Part shown: one piece after another, positions 1 through 8,165 of the stretch
How the letters are laid out: each line of letters opens with the position of its first letter
Position numbering within the stretch: position 1 is the stretch's first letter
NCBI RefSeq assembly: GCF_014863405.1
Contig: NZ_JACZZA010000006.1
Location: 1-64,000 of the forward strand
Direction of reading: 5' to 3'
DNA from: Dyella acidiphila
GTDB lineage: Bacteria; Pseudomonadota; Gammaproteobacteria; Xanthomonadales; Rhodanobacteraceae
DNA: 64,000 nt
Made by a program: the position numbers and the translations under genes
Notes under the pieces: generated by a model
Database searches by the model: none
Told to the model about the DNA's origin: nothing
What the model saw: the letters and a program-made list of their open reading frames with translations, nothing else

Positions 1-230
1 CAACACGGTTCGGCCGCATAGCGCGTTGAATTATCGGCCACCGGCTCCTGAAGCTGTCCTGCCAGCCATCCAGGATGTACATCTGAAGCTCGCTGCTTAA
101 ACTAACCCTACATCTGGACCAGTTAGTGCAGGCCACTCAGAGCAGTAATAATTTCATGGGTTGATTAGCCTAAATCGTTTACGCTGAAATACTACGATCG
201 AACGCTGATGCGTAGGTGCTAATCATCCAC
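1..230. other. window edge, no gene seen
   Basis: I see no credible coding region, RNA gene or terminator with a U-tract here. The stretch lies downstream of the YceI gene on the minus strand and is less GC-rich than most of the window. Confidence 0.5.
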
Positions 231-815
231 CTACTGTTTGATACCTTCAAAATTGATCGTCACGTGAACATCATCTCCCACGTAGGGAACGTAAGCTTTC
301 ATGCCAAAGTCCGAGCGCTTAAGGGTCGTGGTGGCTGTGAAGCCTGCCTTGTAAACTTTCGTTCCAATCGTGTCTTCCGCCATGCGATTGAACGTGGTTT
401 TCAGGGTCAGTGGCTTAGTTACGCCGAGTAACGTCAGTTCGCCCTGAATGTCGGCGGTCTTTGAGCTGGTCATCGTGACGTGCGTGCTCTTGAACGTCAT
501 AGTCGGAAACTTAGCTACGTTAAAGAACATCTGATTTTGCAAATCTTTGTCGCGCGCTGCAAAGCCCGTATCGATACTGTCGGCACCCATCGTTACCGTG
601 ACTTCGCTGCTTTCCGGTTTCGTTGTATCAAGAAGCAGCGTACCTTTGAGGTCGCGAACCGATCCGGTGATGGTCGAGAAGCCGAGGTGGTTGATTGTAA
701 AAATGACCTGGGTATGGGCCCGGTCCAATACGTAAGTGTCTGCAGCCGATGCAGGGCTCAGTGGTGCAAGGCTTATCAGCACTGCTGCACATATGGCATT
801 GCGTAGAGCGTTCAT
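231..815 (-). CDS. YceI family periplasmic protein
   Basis: Predicted 194-aa secreted protein of the YceI lipocalin-like family, which binds polyisoprenoid-type lipids in the periplasm; the ligand here is unknown. I chose the ATG at 815 because it begins a classical signal peptide (MNALRNAICAAVLISL..., cleavage after ASA, about residue 24); the in-frame upstream extension has no signal-like sequence. The mature part opens with the typical YVLDRAHTQVIFTINHLGFS and continues with the family's alternating strands, ending in VHVTINFEGIKQ. The gene follows the SDR gene on the same strand after 74 bp, so both may be one transcript under the palindrome at 1740-1777. The family call is secure; the physiological role is not. 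Confidence 0.9.
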   Translation of the reverse strand: MNALRNAICAAVLISLAPLSPASAADTYVLDRAHTQVIFTINHLGFSTITGSVRDLKGTLLLDTTKPESSEVTVTMGADSIDTGFAARDKDLQNQMFFNVAKFPTMTFKSTHVTMTSSKTADIQGELTLLGVTKPLTLKTTFNRMAEDTIGTKVYKAGFTATTTLKRSDFGMKAYVPYVGDDVHVTINFEGIKQ

Positions 816-889
816 AGGCAAGATCCGATGGATAGGGTTTCGGAGAAACAACGTGTGCGCTTTTGAATAACGCTGCGTGTGTCGCGAAT

Positions 890-1720
890 TTACGCGTGCT
901 GGGTGCCCTGAGCGTCGATAGATACCGGTGCCCATTCATTCCAGGTGTTCATCCGTGCTTGGTAGACGGCCATGAACTTGGCGATCGTCGTCGCGCCAAG
1001 CACCAGACGAAGCGGTGGTTTTTCGGTGTTGACGACCTTGAAAATTGCCGCCGACGTTGCGGCCGGATCGCCAAAGTCTTCCGGTTTGAACGACGCGCGA
1101 ATTGCTTGGCGAATCGAGTCGTAAGCTTCAAGCGTTGGTGGCATTTGGACAGCCGCCCGAAACCCCGTGGTGAAGTGACCCGGTTCGATGATGGTGACTT
1201 TGATGCCAAACGAAGCCACTTCGGCTGATAGCGCTTCGGACATGGCTTCAACGGCGAACTTTGTCGCGGTATAGGTTCCACCCGTCGGAAAGGCGATCAC
1301 CCCGCCGATGCTGGACAGCGTCAGGATGTGGCCGCTCTTCTGCGCACGCAAAATCGGTAGTGCGGCCTGAATAACCCAAAGCGTTCCGAATACGTTGGTT
1401 TCAAAGCTTGCTTTGGCTTGTTCGGGTTCAAGCTCCTCAAGCGCACCCATGTAGCCGTAGCCCGCATTACTTACGATGACATCGAGACGCCCAAAGTGTT
1501 GATGCGCCCGCTGCACGGCGTCGAACACCGCATCGCGATCCGTAACGTCTAGCGGCAGCGCCAAGATGGCATCGCCGTGAGCCGCGACTAATGCTTCCAA
1601 GTCGCCAACATTTCGCGCCGTCGCCACCACTTTGTCGCCGCGCTGTAGTGCGGCCTCAGTCCACACGCGACCGAAGCCGCTCGACGTACCCGTGATGAGC
1701 CAAACCTTTGAAGTCGCCAT
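890..1720 (-). CDS. SDR family NAD(P)-dependent oxidoreductase
   Basis: Classical short-chain dehydrogenase/reductase of 276 aa, cytosolic, with Rossmann fold. The cofactor loop TGTSSGFG is at residues 10-17, the NAG motif at about 85-87, and the catalytic residues Ser137, Tyr150 and Lys154 (YTATK) are all present, so the enzyme should be active. The substrate cannot be read from the sequence; the family acts on alcohols, ketones and aldehydes. The ATG at 1720 lies only about 20 bp from a near-perfect 15-bp inverted repeat, and a TetR regulator is transcribed divergently beyond it, suggesting TetR repression relieved by a small molecule. YceI follows in the same direction. Confidence 0.92.
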   Translation of the reverse strand: MATSKVWLITGTSSGFGRVWTEAALQRGDKVVATARNVGDLEALVAAHGDAILALPLDVTDRDAVFDAVQRAHQHFGRLDVIVSNAGYGYMGALEELEPEQAKASFETNVFGTLWVIQAALPILRAQKSGHILTLSSIGGVIAFPTGGTYTATKFAVEAMSEALSAEVASFGIKVTIIEPGHFTTGFRAAVQMPPTLEAYDSIRQAIRASFKPEDFGDPAATSAAIFKVVNTEKPPLRLVLGATTIAKFMAVYQARMNTWNEWAPVSIDAQGTQHA

Positions 1721-1739
1721 GGTTATTGCCTCTCTGTTG

Positions 1740-1777
1740 AATTACACTTAGTGCAAAATATCGCACTGAGTGTAATT
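1740..1777. promoter_or_regulatory. inverted repeat, probable TetR operator
   Basis: Arms AATTACACTTAGTGC (1740-1754) and GCACTGAGTGTAATT (1763-1777) are reverse complements with one mismatch, separated by 8 bp. The site lies just upstream of the SDR start and on the side of the divergent TetR gene (2009). Size and symmetry fit a TetR-family dimer-of-dimers site. Assignment to this TetR protein is inferred from position. Confidence 0.75.
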
Positions 1778-2008
1778 AAGTCAACAATCGGCTGTGAAAC
1801 TCAGTGTTCACCGCCAGGCACAATCAACGCGCTCCAGAGCTCCCGCCTGGGACTGGTGATCTACCCAGGGCTGTTCCGTTTACTTGGCAGGCATAATCCA
1901 AAAGTGAGAGTGGGCATGTACCGGTACCCCAAGCTCTTGATGTCGGCATTCAGTCGAGCACTGCTGCCACCTACTTTGGAAAGCTATGCCTCGAAGCGGC
2001 TGTGAAGA

Positions 2009-2611
2009 ATGAGCACTACTAAGAAACCCAAGAGCGATCTGCGCGAACGCAAGCGTCAAGTGACACTCGATCAAATCGCCCAAACGGGCCTTCGGCTCTT
2101 TATGGAAAATGGCTATGAGGCCACTACGCTCGACGCCATCGCGGAAGCATCGGGCATATCGCGCCGCACGTTCTTCTATTATTTGAAATCGAAAGAAGAT
2201 GTTCTGCTTGCACATGAGAGCGGCAATATCCCGCGCCTTTTACGCCCAACCTTTCTGAAGCAGTCGCCCAAGCAGTCCCCACTCAGTGCGGCGCGGGAGA
2301 CCTTTCTTTCGCTCGCCTCTATGTACGAAACGAAGGAATCGGTCATGGCGGACCGCATTTTGCGGTCGATCGAAACGCTGCGGTTACGTAAGGAAGCGCT
2401 ACATGTCCAATTGGAGCAAGTGCTAGCGGAAGCCATGTATGAGCTTTGGCCTGATCCCGCAAAGCGTCCTGTTTTACGGCTTTCTGCCATGATCGCCATG
2501 AGCACGCTTCGGTTCGCTAAAGATAACTGGCGCCTGGCGGATGAGGTCCAGCCTCTCACGCATTTCATCGATGAAGCCTTCGCGTCACTCGATGAAGTCA
2601 TCATGCCTTGA
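2009..2611 (+). CDS. TetR/AcrR family transcriptional regulator
   Basis: 200-aa one-component repressor. The N-terminal TetR helix-turn-helix is clear: LDQIAQTGLRLFMENGYEAT, followed by TLDAIAEASGISRRTFFYYL and the KSKEDVL turn at about residues 50-58. The C-terminal ligand-binding half (about 75-200) is alpha-helical and not diagnostic. It is divergent from the SDR-YceI pair and is most likely its repressor, acting at 1740-1777. The start has only a weak Shine-Dalgarno (GTGAAG), and the distance between palindrome and start (about 230 bp) is long, so autoregulation is less certain than control of the SDR side. Confidence 0.9.
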   Translation: MSTTKKPKSDLRERKRQVTLDQIAQTGLRLFMENGYEATTLDAIAEASGISRRTFFYYLKSKEDVLLAHESGNIPRLLRPTFLKQSPKQSPLSAARETFLSLASMYETKESVMADRILRSIETLRLRKEALHVQLEQVLAEAMYELWPDPAKRPVLRLSAMIAMSTLRFAKDNWRLADEVQPLTHFIDEAFASLDEVIMP

Positions 2612-2907
2612 TTTGTGCGCGACGCTTCACGGTAATAGGGCAGGGGTAATAGGGCCGGTGATGGTTAAAGTGGGCTAACTACCCCGGCTCCTTTTCGTCA
2701 GCTCCAAACGGTCAGTCCACAACTGCCCCGCAATCTGGGTATGTGTCGGCACAAAGAAAACGTCCCTCAGCCATGCTTGAATTGGCCACACTGAGGGTGT
2801 TATGGTCCGCCCCGCAGCGGGGTCAAGCTGCCGTAAGCGTTTACGTCAACCAACGCGCAATTAGAACGTGAGACAGTTGCTCGCGTTCATGCGCCCGAGT
2901 TGACGAC
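2612..2907. promoter_or_regulatory. intergenic region before MFS gene
   Basis: No gene seen. It holds a small direct duplication of GGTAATAGGGC around 2631-2655 and a near-palindrome CGTAAGCGTTTACG (2832-2845) about 60 bp before the MFS start. The latter has the AA-N-CG-N-TT look of LacI/GalR-type operators, but no LacI-family gene is in the window. Confidence 0.35.
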
Positions 2908-4203
2908 ATGAAAACGCTAACCTTCCTCGCAAGACCATTTCTTTCTCCCAAGTACCGCGCCGCGCCCGATATCGTGGCGATGTGTCTCTATTTCATGGCC
3001 GGCCTTGCAGATGGCGCCATGATGCCTTTTTTTGCATTGTGGGCTCAGCAAGAGGCACACATACCTATACGGTTCATTGGCCTGTTGTTGGCGTGCTATG
3101 CCGGCGGCGAACTACTTGCCACACCTTTGCTTGGCGGTATCGCGGATCGCGTAGGGCGACGTCCTGTCTTGCTCTGTTCAAGCCTGGGTGTTGGCTGCGG
3201 TTTTCTGCTGCTTGCGCATATGCATCAGGTGATAGCTATTGGGCTATGCCTGGTCGGCATTGGGGTTTTCGAATGTGCGCTGCATCCAACCATCGCCACC
3301 GTTATTGCCGATGTGGTGCCTGCCGAGCGGTTGCGCATGCGTTATGCAGCCGCCCGCATCGCCTCCAACCTTGGGCACATTGTTGGGCCTGCATTGGGGG
3401 CAGTGCTGGCGCTCATATCGTTGAGCGCGGTGTTCGCCGGGTGTGGATTATCGCTGCTCTGTGCCGGGATGCTTGTTGTGGCTGTACTTCCGGAAACCTG
3501 GTTGAAGAACGATCAGCGAGATGGCAGCGTGCCGGCAGAAGAAGAGGAGGAAGGCTTGGCCACACTCCTGCCGGCCTTTCGCGACCGACGAATGGCGGCG
3601 CTTCTTTTGTGGTTCACCATCATCGAAATCGTTGGAGGGTGGACGGAAGTGGTGATACCCGTCTACGCGCACGGTGCCCATGCTCTTTCAACATCCCAGA
3701 TCGGGCTACTGTTTACCTATGCCGCAGCCGTCGGCACGCTTGTGCAATGGCCTATTACGAAGTGGAGTGGCAACGTTCCCGCATTTCCTTTGATCCTAGG
3801 GGCGGGTGCGCTGCTGGCGGGTAGCTTCGGGCTGCTATTGATCGAGCCCGGCGCACTCACGCTTGGCGCCAGCCTGACGCTACTTGCCTTCGCGCAAGCG
3901 CTATGGGGTCCGCTGGTGCCGGCAACGGTCAATGCCTTGGCGCCTCCCTCCGCGCGCGCTTCGTACCTGGCCGCCATTTCCACGGCGAACGACCTGAAAG
4001 ATTCGATAGGCCCTGCCTCCGGAATGTTTCTTTACGGGCTTTCAGAACGACTCCCGTGGATGCTTGGGTTACCCGTCGCCCTGTTGGCATCATGGGCGCT
4101 CGCCGTTTCAATCAAGCGCAGCGAGATGGCGCAAAGCGATGTCATGCCGAAGTCTGATACCGAACAACTCTCCAAACCGCCTCTTTACGTGCGGTTTCGA
4201 TAA
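2908..4203 (+). CDS. MFS transporter, drug/metabolite exporter type
   Basis: 431-aa inner-membrane major facilitator with about 12 hydrophobic segments. The loop between TM2 and TM3 carries the family signature (GGIADRVGRRPVLL, about residues 75-88), and a charged cytoplasmic loop rich in Glu (PAEEEEEG, about 208-215) separates the two halves. The layout matches 12-TM proton-coupled exporters of the DHA1 type. Substrate unknown. It stands alone, with a 300-bp upstream region containing a possible operator. The last ~25 residues are polar and probably cytoplasmic. Confidence 0.88.
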   Translation: MKTLTFLARPFLSPKYRAAPDIVAMCLYFMAGLADGAMMPFFALWAQQEAHIPIRFIGLLLACYAGGELLATPLLGGIADRVGRRPVLLCSSLGVGCGFLLLAHMHQVIAIGLCLVGIGVFECALHPTIATVIADVVPAERLRMRYAAARIASNLGHIVGPALGAVLALISLSAVFAGCGLSLLCAGMLVVAVLPETWLKNDQRDGSVPAEEEEEGLATLLPAFRDRRMAALLLWFTIIEIVGGWTEVVIPVYAHGAHALSTSQIGLLFTYAAAVGTLVQWPITKWSGNVPAFPLILGAGALLAGSFGLLLIEPGALTLGASLTLLAFAQALWGPLVPATVNALAPPSARASYLAAISTANDLKDSIGPASGMFLYGLSERLPWMLGLPVALLASWALAVSIKRSEMAQSDVMPKSDTEQLSKPPLYVRFR

Positions 4204-4438
4204 GAAAAGCGTCGCTGAGTCGGAGCCGATCTTGGATAAGCACGGAAAAAAATCAATCTGAGCGCGGGCCGCATGTTGGCCATCGTGTTGTTGGTTGGGC
4301 TTGGTATCGCAAGCTTGATCCAACACCCTGGCCCCCCCGACATCCCGATGGCGCGTACACGCGGTTATGCGGTCGGCCACTGTAATGTGGCCCGCCTGCC
4401 GAGGCATCGGTCGTTATCGCCCCAGGAGTGTTCTTGCC

Positions 4439-4879
4439 ATGCGTCCTATCCTGCTTGCCATCTTGCTGGTACCCGCCGTGACAGGTGAAGTCTGCGCACA
4501 GACCGCACCGCCAGCGTCTGCGGTGGCGTCATCCGAGCGCCTTGGCGTGCTGGAGGTGGCCGGCAACAGTGCGCAGACCCAGTTGGGTAAGCCGGTGCAC
4601 TTCGAGGTGCAACGGTTGCGCGTGCTGGGTGACTGGGCGTTTCTGCATGCAAGGATGCAGGGGCCTAATGGCCAGCCGATAAGTTATGCCGGCACGCGTT
4701 ATGAAGATGCTTCCCGGCATGGTCAGAAATCCGCCAACTACGATGCGCTGTTGCAACGTAAGCAGGGGCAGTGGAGCGTGCAGGCGGAGGCCATTGGGGC
4801 GACCGATGTGCCGTGGACGGATTGGAGCCATCGCTACGGTGCGCCGTCGAGCCTGTTTGACGAAGGCAGTGGTAACTGA
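4439..4879 (+). CDS. small secreted protein, unknown function
   Basis: 146 aa. The ATG at 4439 is preceded by AGGAG about 10 bases upstream and starts a signal peptide (MRPILLAILLVPAVTG..., cleavage near VCAQ). The mature part (about 125 aa) is a single compact alpha/beta-looking domain with several Trp and a YDALLQRKQG segment; I do not recognise a catalytic motif. It reads like a periplasmic protein measuring or binding something rather than an enzyme. It is convergent with the LysM-lysozyme gene, 99 bp away. The long upstream extension in the same frame lacks signal-peptide character and was not used. Confidence 0.75.
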   Translation: MRPILLAILLVPAVTGEVCAQTAPPASAVASSERLGVLEVAGNSAQTQLGKPVHFEVQRLRVLGDWAFLHARMQGPNGQPISYAGTRYEDASRHGQKSANYDALLQRKQGQWSVQAEAIGATDVPWTDWSHRYGAPSSLFDEGSGN

Positions 4880-4978
4880 CCGCTTCGGTGCCCGGGCGGC
4901 CCTATCCGTAGCTCGAATGCTTCGTCAGGCCCGCGCGGGCTTCAGCGTATGCGCCCGGCTTTGGCGTCTGCTGTCGGA

Positions 4979-6733
4979 TCAGGGCGGCGCCAGGATGTAA
5001 GAGCCGTCGATGCTCGCCGAGTAGTTGTCGTAGTTGATCTGCTGGTTATTTGGATCGGGGGTGTTGTTGGAGCCGATCAGGGTGACGTGCCCGTTGGTGT
5101 TGCTGGCCACAATCTCGGTGTGGTCTTCGCCGTTGATGTCGTGGCAGATCCACACGTCGCCAGGCTTGGCGCTGGCCAGGCTGACTTTGTGCCAGCCCTG
5201 TTGCTGCAGTCGGCTGGTCAAGTCGCCGACGTTGATGCTGTGCCAGTTGATCTGGCCGGCCTGCTGCAGCATCGACGATACGAAGTTGGCGCAGGATTCG
5301 CTGGGATCCACGCCGGCCTGGGTGATGCCGTGCGCTTCGAGATCGGTCTCGTAGCGGCCCAGGTATTTTTGCGCCATCGCCGCCGCGTTGCTGCCTTTGA
5401 CCGTACCGGGCGCGGACGGCGAAGTTACGGCACCGCCGCCCGGTATATGCACCGTTTCGCCGATATGGATCAGGTTGGGATTGGTGATTTGTGAATTGGC
5501 GGCTTCCAGCGCCGAGAGCGAAACACCGTGGCTGCTGGCGATGCCGGACATGGTGTCGCCCGCGCGCACTACGTAATTGCTGCTGGCCGGTTTTGGCGCA
5601 GTGGGCTGGCTGCTGGTGGAGCCGCTCGGTATATGGATGGTCTCGCCAACGCTGATGACGTTGGGGTTGGCAATTTGCGGATTGGCCGCTTCCAGTGCCG
5701 CCAGCGAAACGCCATGGCTGGCGGCGATGCCGGTGAGGGTATCGCCGGCGCGCACGCTGTAGTTGCTGCTGCTGGACGTAGCGCCCTGGCTGCCCGGCAG
5801 ATGGATCGCTTCACCCGGGAAGATGGTGTTGAAATTGGCGATCTGCTCGTTGGCCGCTTCCAGCGTTGAGAGCGAGATGCCATGACTGGCGGCAATGCTG
5901 CTCAGCGTATCGCCCGATCGCACGGTGTAATTGTTCTCGCTGCTGCCCGTGCTCGGCGACGACGACGAGCCGGGGTTCGATTTACCGGGCGCAGATGTAC
6001 TGCTGCTGCCACTGGGTGCACTGCTGCCGAACAAGGCTGCTTCGGCGGCGCGGCGCCGGGTCAGGCCCGGCAGCACCATGCCGTTGGCGTGGTTGTATTC
6101 GCCGAATGCTTGCTGCGCGCCGGCGTAGTTGCCCGCATTCAGGCGCGATGCCACATCCGACGATGCAAAGCCGCTGCCGCCGATATTGAAGGCCAGACTG
6201 ACGCAGGCATCGAACTGGTTTTGTGTGATCGGCACATGGATGCTGTTGCGCACGGCGTTTTCGGCGCTTTGCAGATCGCTTTTAAGAAACTGTTCGGCTT
6301 GCGCCTGGGTGATGTGCTCGCCCGGCGTCACCCCGCCAGTATGGCCATAACCGATCGTCCACGGCGCGCCGCCAGTGGCGGGATCGGGATAGGCGTTGAG
6401 ATACGGACCACCCTCGAAGCCCTCAATCATCTTCACGCCGTTTTCGCTGATCGAGTAGCTGGAGGCGGCCGCGCCTTTGCCGCCGCTCACCGATTGACTG
6501 CCACTGGCGGAAGCGTTGCCGGTGTGATCGCCGGGAATGGTCAGCTGGTCGCCGGGGTAGATCAGATTTGGATTGTTGATCGAGGGATTGGCCGCTTCCA
6601 GCGCGGCCAGCGACACGCCGAAGTGTGCTGCGATGCCGGCGAGCGTGTCGCCGTGCTGCACGGTGTAGGAACTGGATGCATCGTTGCTGTTGGCGGGCGA
6701 AGCAGCGAGTCTGACGGCGGAGACGGTGCTCAT
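4979..6733 (-). CDS. LysM/GH24 lysozyme/Cys-peptidase cell-wall hydrolase
   Basis: 584-aa multi-domain peptidoglycan hydrolase. From the ATG at 6733 (preceded by GAGGTG): LysM 1 at about 23-68; phage-type GH24 lysozyme at about 94-236 with Glu107, Asp117 and Thr126 (WTIGYGH) in T4-lysozyme-like spacing; then three LysM repeats at about 269-315, 326-371 and 386-431, each starting YTVRSGDT-like; and a C-terminal CHAP/NlpC-like domain with Cys481 (ESCANFVSSML) and His538 (DHTEIVAS). Ser/Gly-rich linkers join the parts. Together it could cut both glycan (muramidase) and peptide bonds. No signal peptide or membrane segment is visible, which is odd for an enzyme whose substrate is extracytoplasmic: release by lysis, a dedicated secretion route, or use against competitors are all possible. 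No XVIPCD-like tail of Lysobacterales T4SS effectors is seen. Paired palindromes lie upstream. Confidence 0.88.
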   Translation of the reverse strand: MSTVSAVRLAASPANSNDASSSYTVQHGDTLAGIAAHFGVSLAALEAANPSINNPNLIYPGDQLTIPGDHTGNASASGSQSVSGGKGAAASSYSISENGVKMIEGFEGGPYLNAYPDPATGGAPWTIGYGHTGGVTPGEHITQAQAEQFLKSDLQSAENAVRNSIHVPITQNQFDACVSLAFNIGGSGFASSDVASRLNAGNYAGAQQAFGEYNHANGMVLPGLTRRRAAEAALFGSSAPSGSSSTSAPGKSNPGSSSSPSTGSSENNYTVRSGDTLSSIAASHGISLSTLEAANEQIANFNTIFPGEAIHLPGSQGATSSSSNYSVRAGDTLTGIAASHGVSLAALEAANPQIANPNVISVGETIHIPSGSTSSQPTAPKPASSNYVVRAGDTMSGIASSHGVSLSALEAANSQITNPNLIHIGETVHIPGGGAVTSPSAPGTVKGSNAAAMAQKYLGRYETDLEAHGITQAGVDPSESCANFVSSMLQQAGQINWHSINVGDLTSRLQQQGWHKVSLASAKPGDVWICHDINGEDHTEIVASNTNGHVTLIGSNNTPDPNNQQINYDNYSASIDGSYILAPP

Positions 6734-6845
6734 GGTCACCTCGGGGAGGGGCGGCTGATGGAGATGGATCAACCGGCTGGCGTGGCTCCCGGTGCGATCT
6801 AGGGGGCATTCCAGCATGTGTGTCGAGGTGCTGACATCGGGATTG

Positions 6846-6886
6846 TCCCTAGCTAGGGAAAACCCAAGCTAGGGATGGCCCTAGCT
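6846..6886. promoter_or_regulatory. twin CTAGGG palindromes upstream of lysozyme gene
   Basis: TCCCTAGCTAGGGA (6846-6859) is a perfect 14-bp palindrome; AGCTAGGG-4 bp-CCCTAGCT (6867-6886) is a second perfect inverted repeat about one and a half helical turns away. Another CTAGGG sits at 6799-6804. CTAG is a rare tetranucleotide in proteobacteria, so the cluster is unlikely by chance. It lies about 115-155 bp before the lysozyme start, in the promoter region; binding protein unknown. Confidence 0.6.
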
Positions 6887-7074
6887 GATCCCGGTGGCCG
6901 CCTGGGGCTGCCGAGGTTTTGGATTGGGGCAATCAGGGATGGAACGCCGTTTTATTGAGGCCGCCAGCTTGCTGCGGCGATATGCGTTACTTGATCAAGG
7001 CACTTGGCAGCAAGATCAAAATGCGAATGCTTCAATAGGAGCGCGGATGGATGGTTAACGCAGATCAGCCGTCA

Positions 7075-8046
7075 TCACAAGACTTCATGCTTAAAGTGCA
7101 CTTCGACGGGATGATCAAGGATTGCAATCATGTCGTTCAACGTATGTGCGTGGGGATTGAGCCAAGCCTCTAAGTTCTCCGGTTTAATGGCGATCACGCA
7201 TTGGTCACTGCCCGCTGCCGAAACCTCAGGCGGCGGCTCGCTTTTAATGATGGCAAACGAATAGAAGCCGGCCGCATTTTCGGATGCCTCGGTGTAATTC
7301 CACAGGCATGCAAGCAGCAAATCCTGCTCTGGATCCGGCTCGAATTTAATAACTACGTTACTCTCACTTTCATCTGGATCTTGTTCGCGTTGCTCCATGC
7401 GATGAAGCGGTACGCTTTCATCAAAGCGCCGAGCGACAATGACGCCGTGGTTGTGCCCGAATAGTTGGCGCCATTCTGTAAAAAGTTCTTCGCGGCGCGC
7501 GATTTTGGTTTTCAGGTTGAACCATTCGTCCTTGGTCGTCCAGCCAGGAAGGCGGCATTGGTAACGCATAGGTACGATAGATCGTTGCCCTGTTCCTGGG
7601 CTGCGGATCAGAAGCGGACAGAAAGAATTAAACCATATGCGGGCGAGTCCGTCGGCGTCGGCCTTGTCGCCAAGTGCAGCTAGTTTCGCTCGTGCCTTGC
7701 TTATCTTGCTGTTTGCAGAGAGCAGGCCGACGTGTGTCATGTTGCTAGGGTTGATCGATGTCTGGGCTGCCATGGCTTTCATCAGGTGCTCAGAAAGTGC
7801 TGTAATTTCAGCCTCAAGTTCTAATACGGCATCTTTGTATGCTGTTTGAGCAATGTCATTTATCTCACGCTCGCTCTCATTGCTTGGGCTATTGAACGCG
7901 TCACGCATTGGCTTGGGCACGCGCTTCATCCAGTCTCCTTTTTTCTTGCGCTCCTCAAAAAATAGGGCGAATTCGCGTAGTTCTGGCGTGCCGCCAAGAT
8001 GTTCGTACTTGCGGAAGTCGGCGTAAATCTGAGCCGAGTAACACAT
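7075..8046 (-). CDS. SRAP (YedK/HMCES-like) protein, atypical
   Basis: 323 aa. It begins MCYSA, the signature N-terminus of SRAP proteins, whose Cys2 becomes the N-terminal nucleophile that forms a thiazolidine crosslink with abasic sites in single-stranded DNA. Other family blocks: PMRYQCRLPGW, FNLKTK (place of NARVET), RRFDES (place of GFYEW, Glu kept), FYSFAIIK and ENLEAWL. Two oddities: a helical insertion of about 110 residues between Cys2 and the core (about 20-130), and replacement of the HDRMPVIL motif by SDQCVIAI, so the family's active-site His is Ser. Base composition is visibly less GC-rich than neighbours, suggesting transfer. Role in abasic-site protection is therefore plausible but chemistry may be altered. 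Confidence 0.8.
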   Translation of the reverse strand: MCYSAQIYADFRKYEHLGGTPELREFALFFEERKKKGDWMKRVPKPMRDAFNSPSNESEREINDIAQTAYKDAVLELEAEITALSEHLMKAMAAQTSINPSNMTHVGLLSANSKISKARAKLAALGDKADADGLARIWFNSFCPLLIRSPGTGQRSIVPMRYQCRLPGWTTKDEWFNLKTKIARREELFTEWRQLFGHNHGVIVARRFDESVPLHRMEQREQDPDESESNVVIKFEPDPEQDLLLACLWNYTEASENAAGFYSFAIIKSEPPPEVSAAGSDQCVIAIKPENLEAWLNPHAHTLNDMIAILDHPVEVHFKHEVL

Positions 8047-8165
8047 GCGAAGATCCTTAGTCGAGACTGGTGTGTCAGAGAGGATTGAGGCGCCAACATG
8101 GCGAGCTTTTGGCTGTTGGCTGCTCTTTAAATGCGGCTCTTATCCTTATGCCTGCCGTCGCAAAG

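Noticed and set aside
1751-2005. 84-aa frame between the SDR and TetR genes
   Set aside because: It begins inside the operator palindrome, has no ribosome site and no recognisable sequence.
5882-6802. 306-aa plus-strand frame opposite the LysM/lysozyme gene
   Set aside because: The minus strand has recognisable domains and a good start; the opposite frame is compositionally biased and has no motif.
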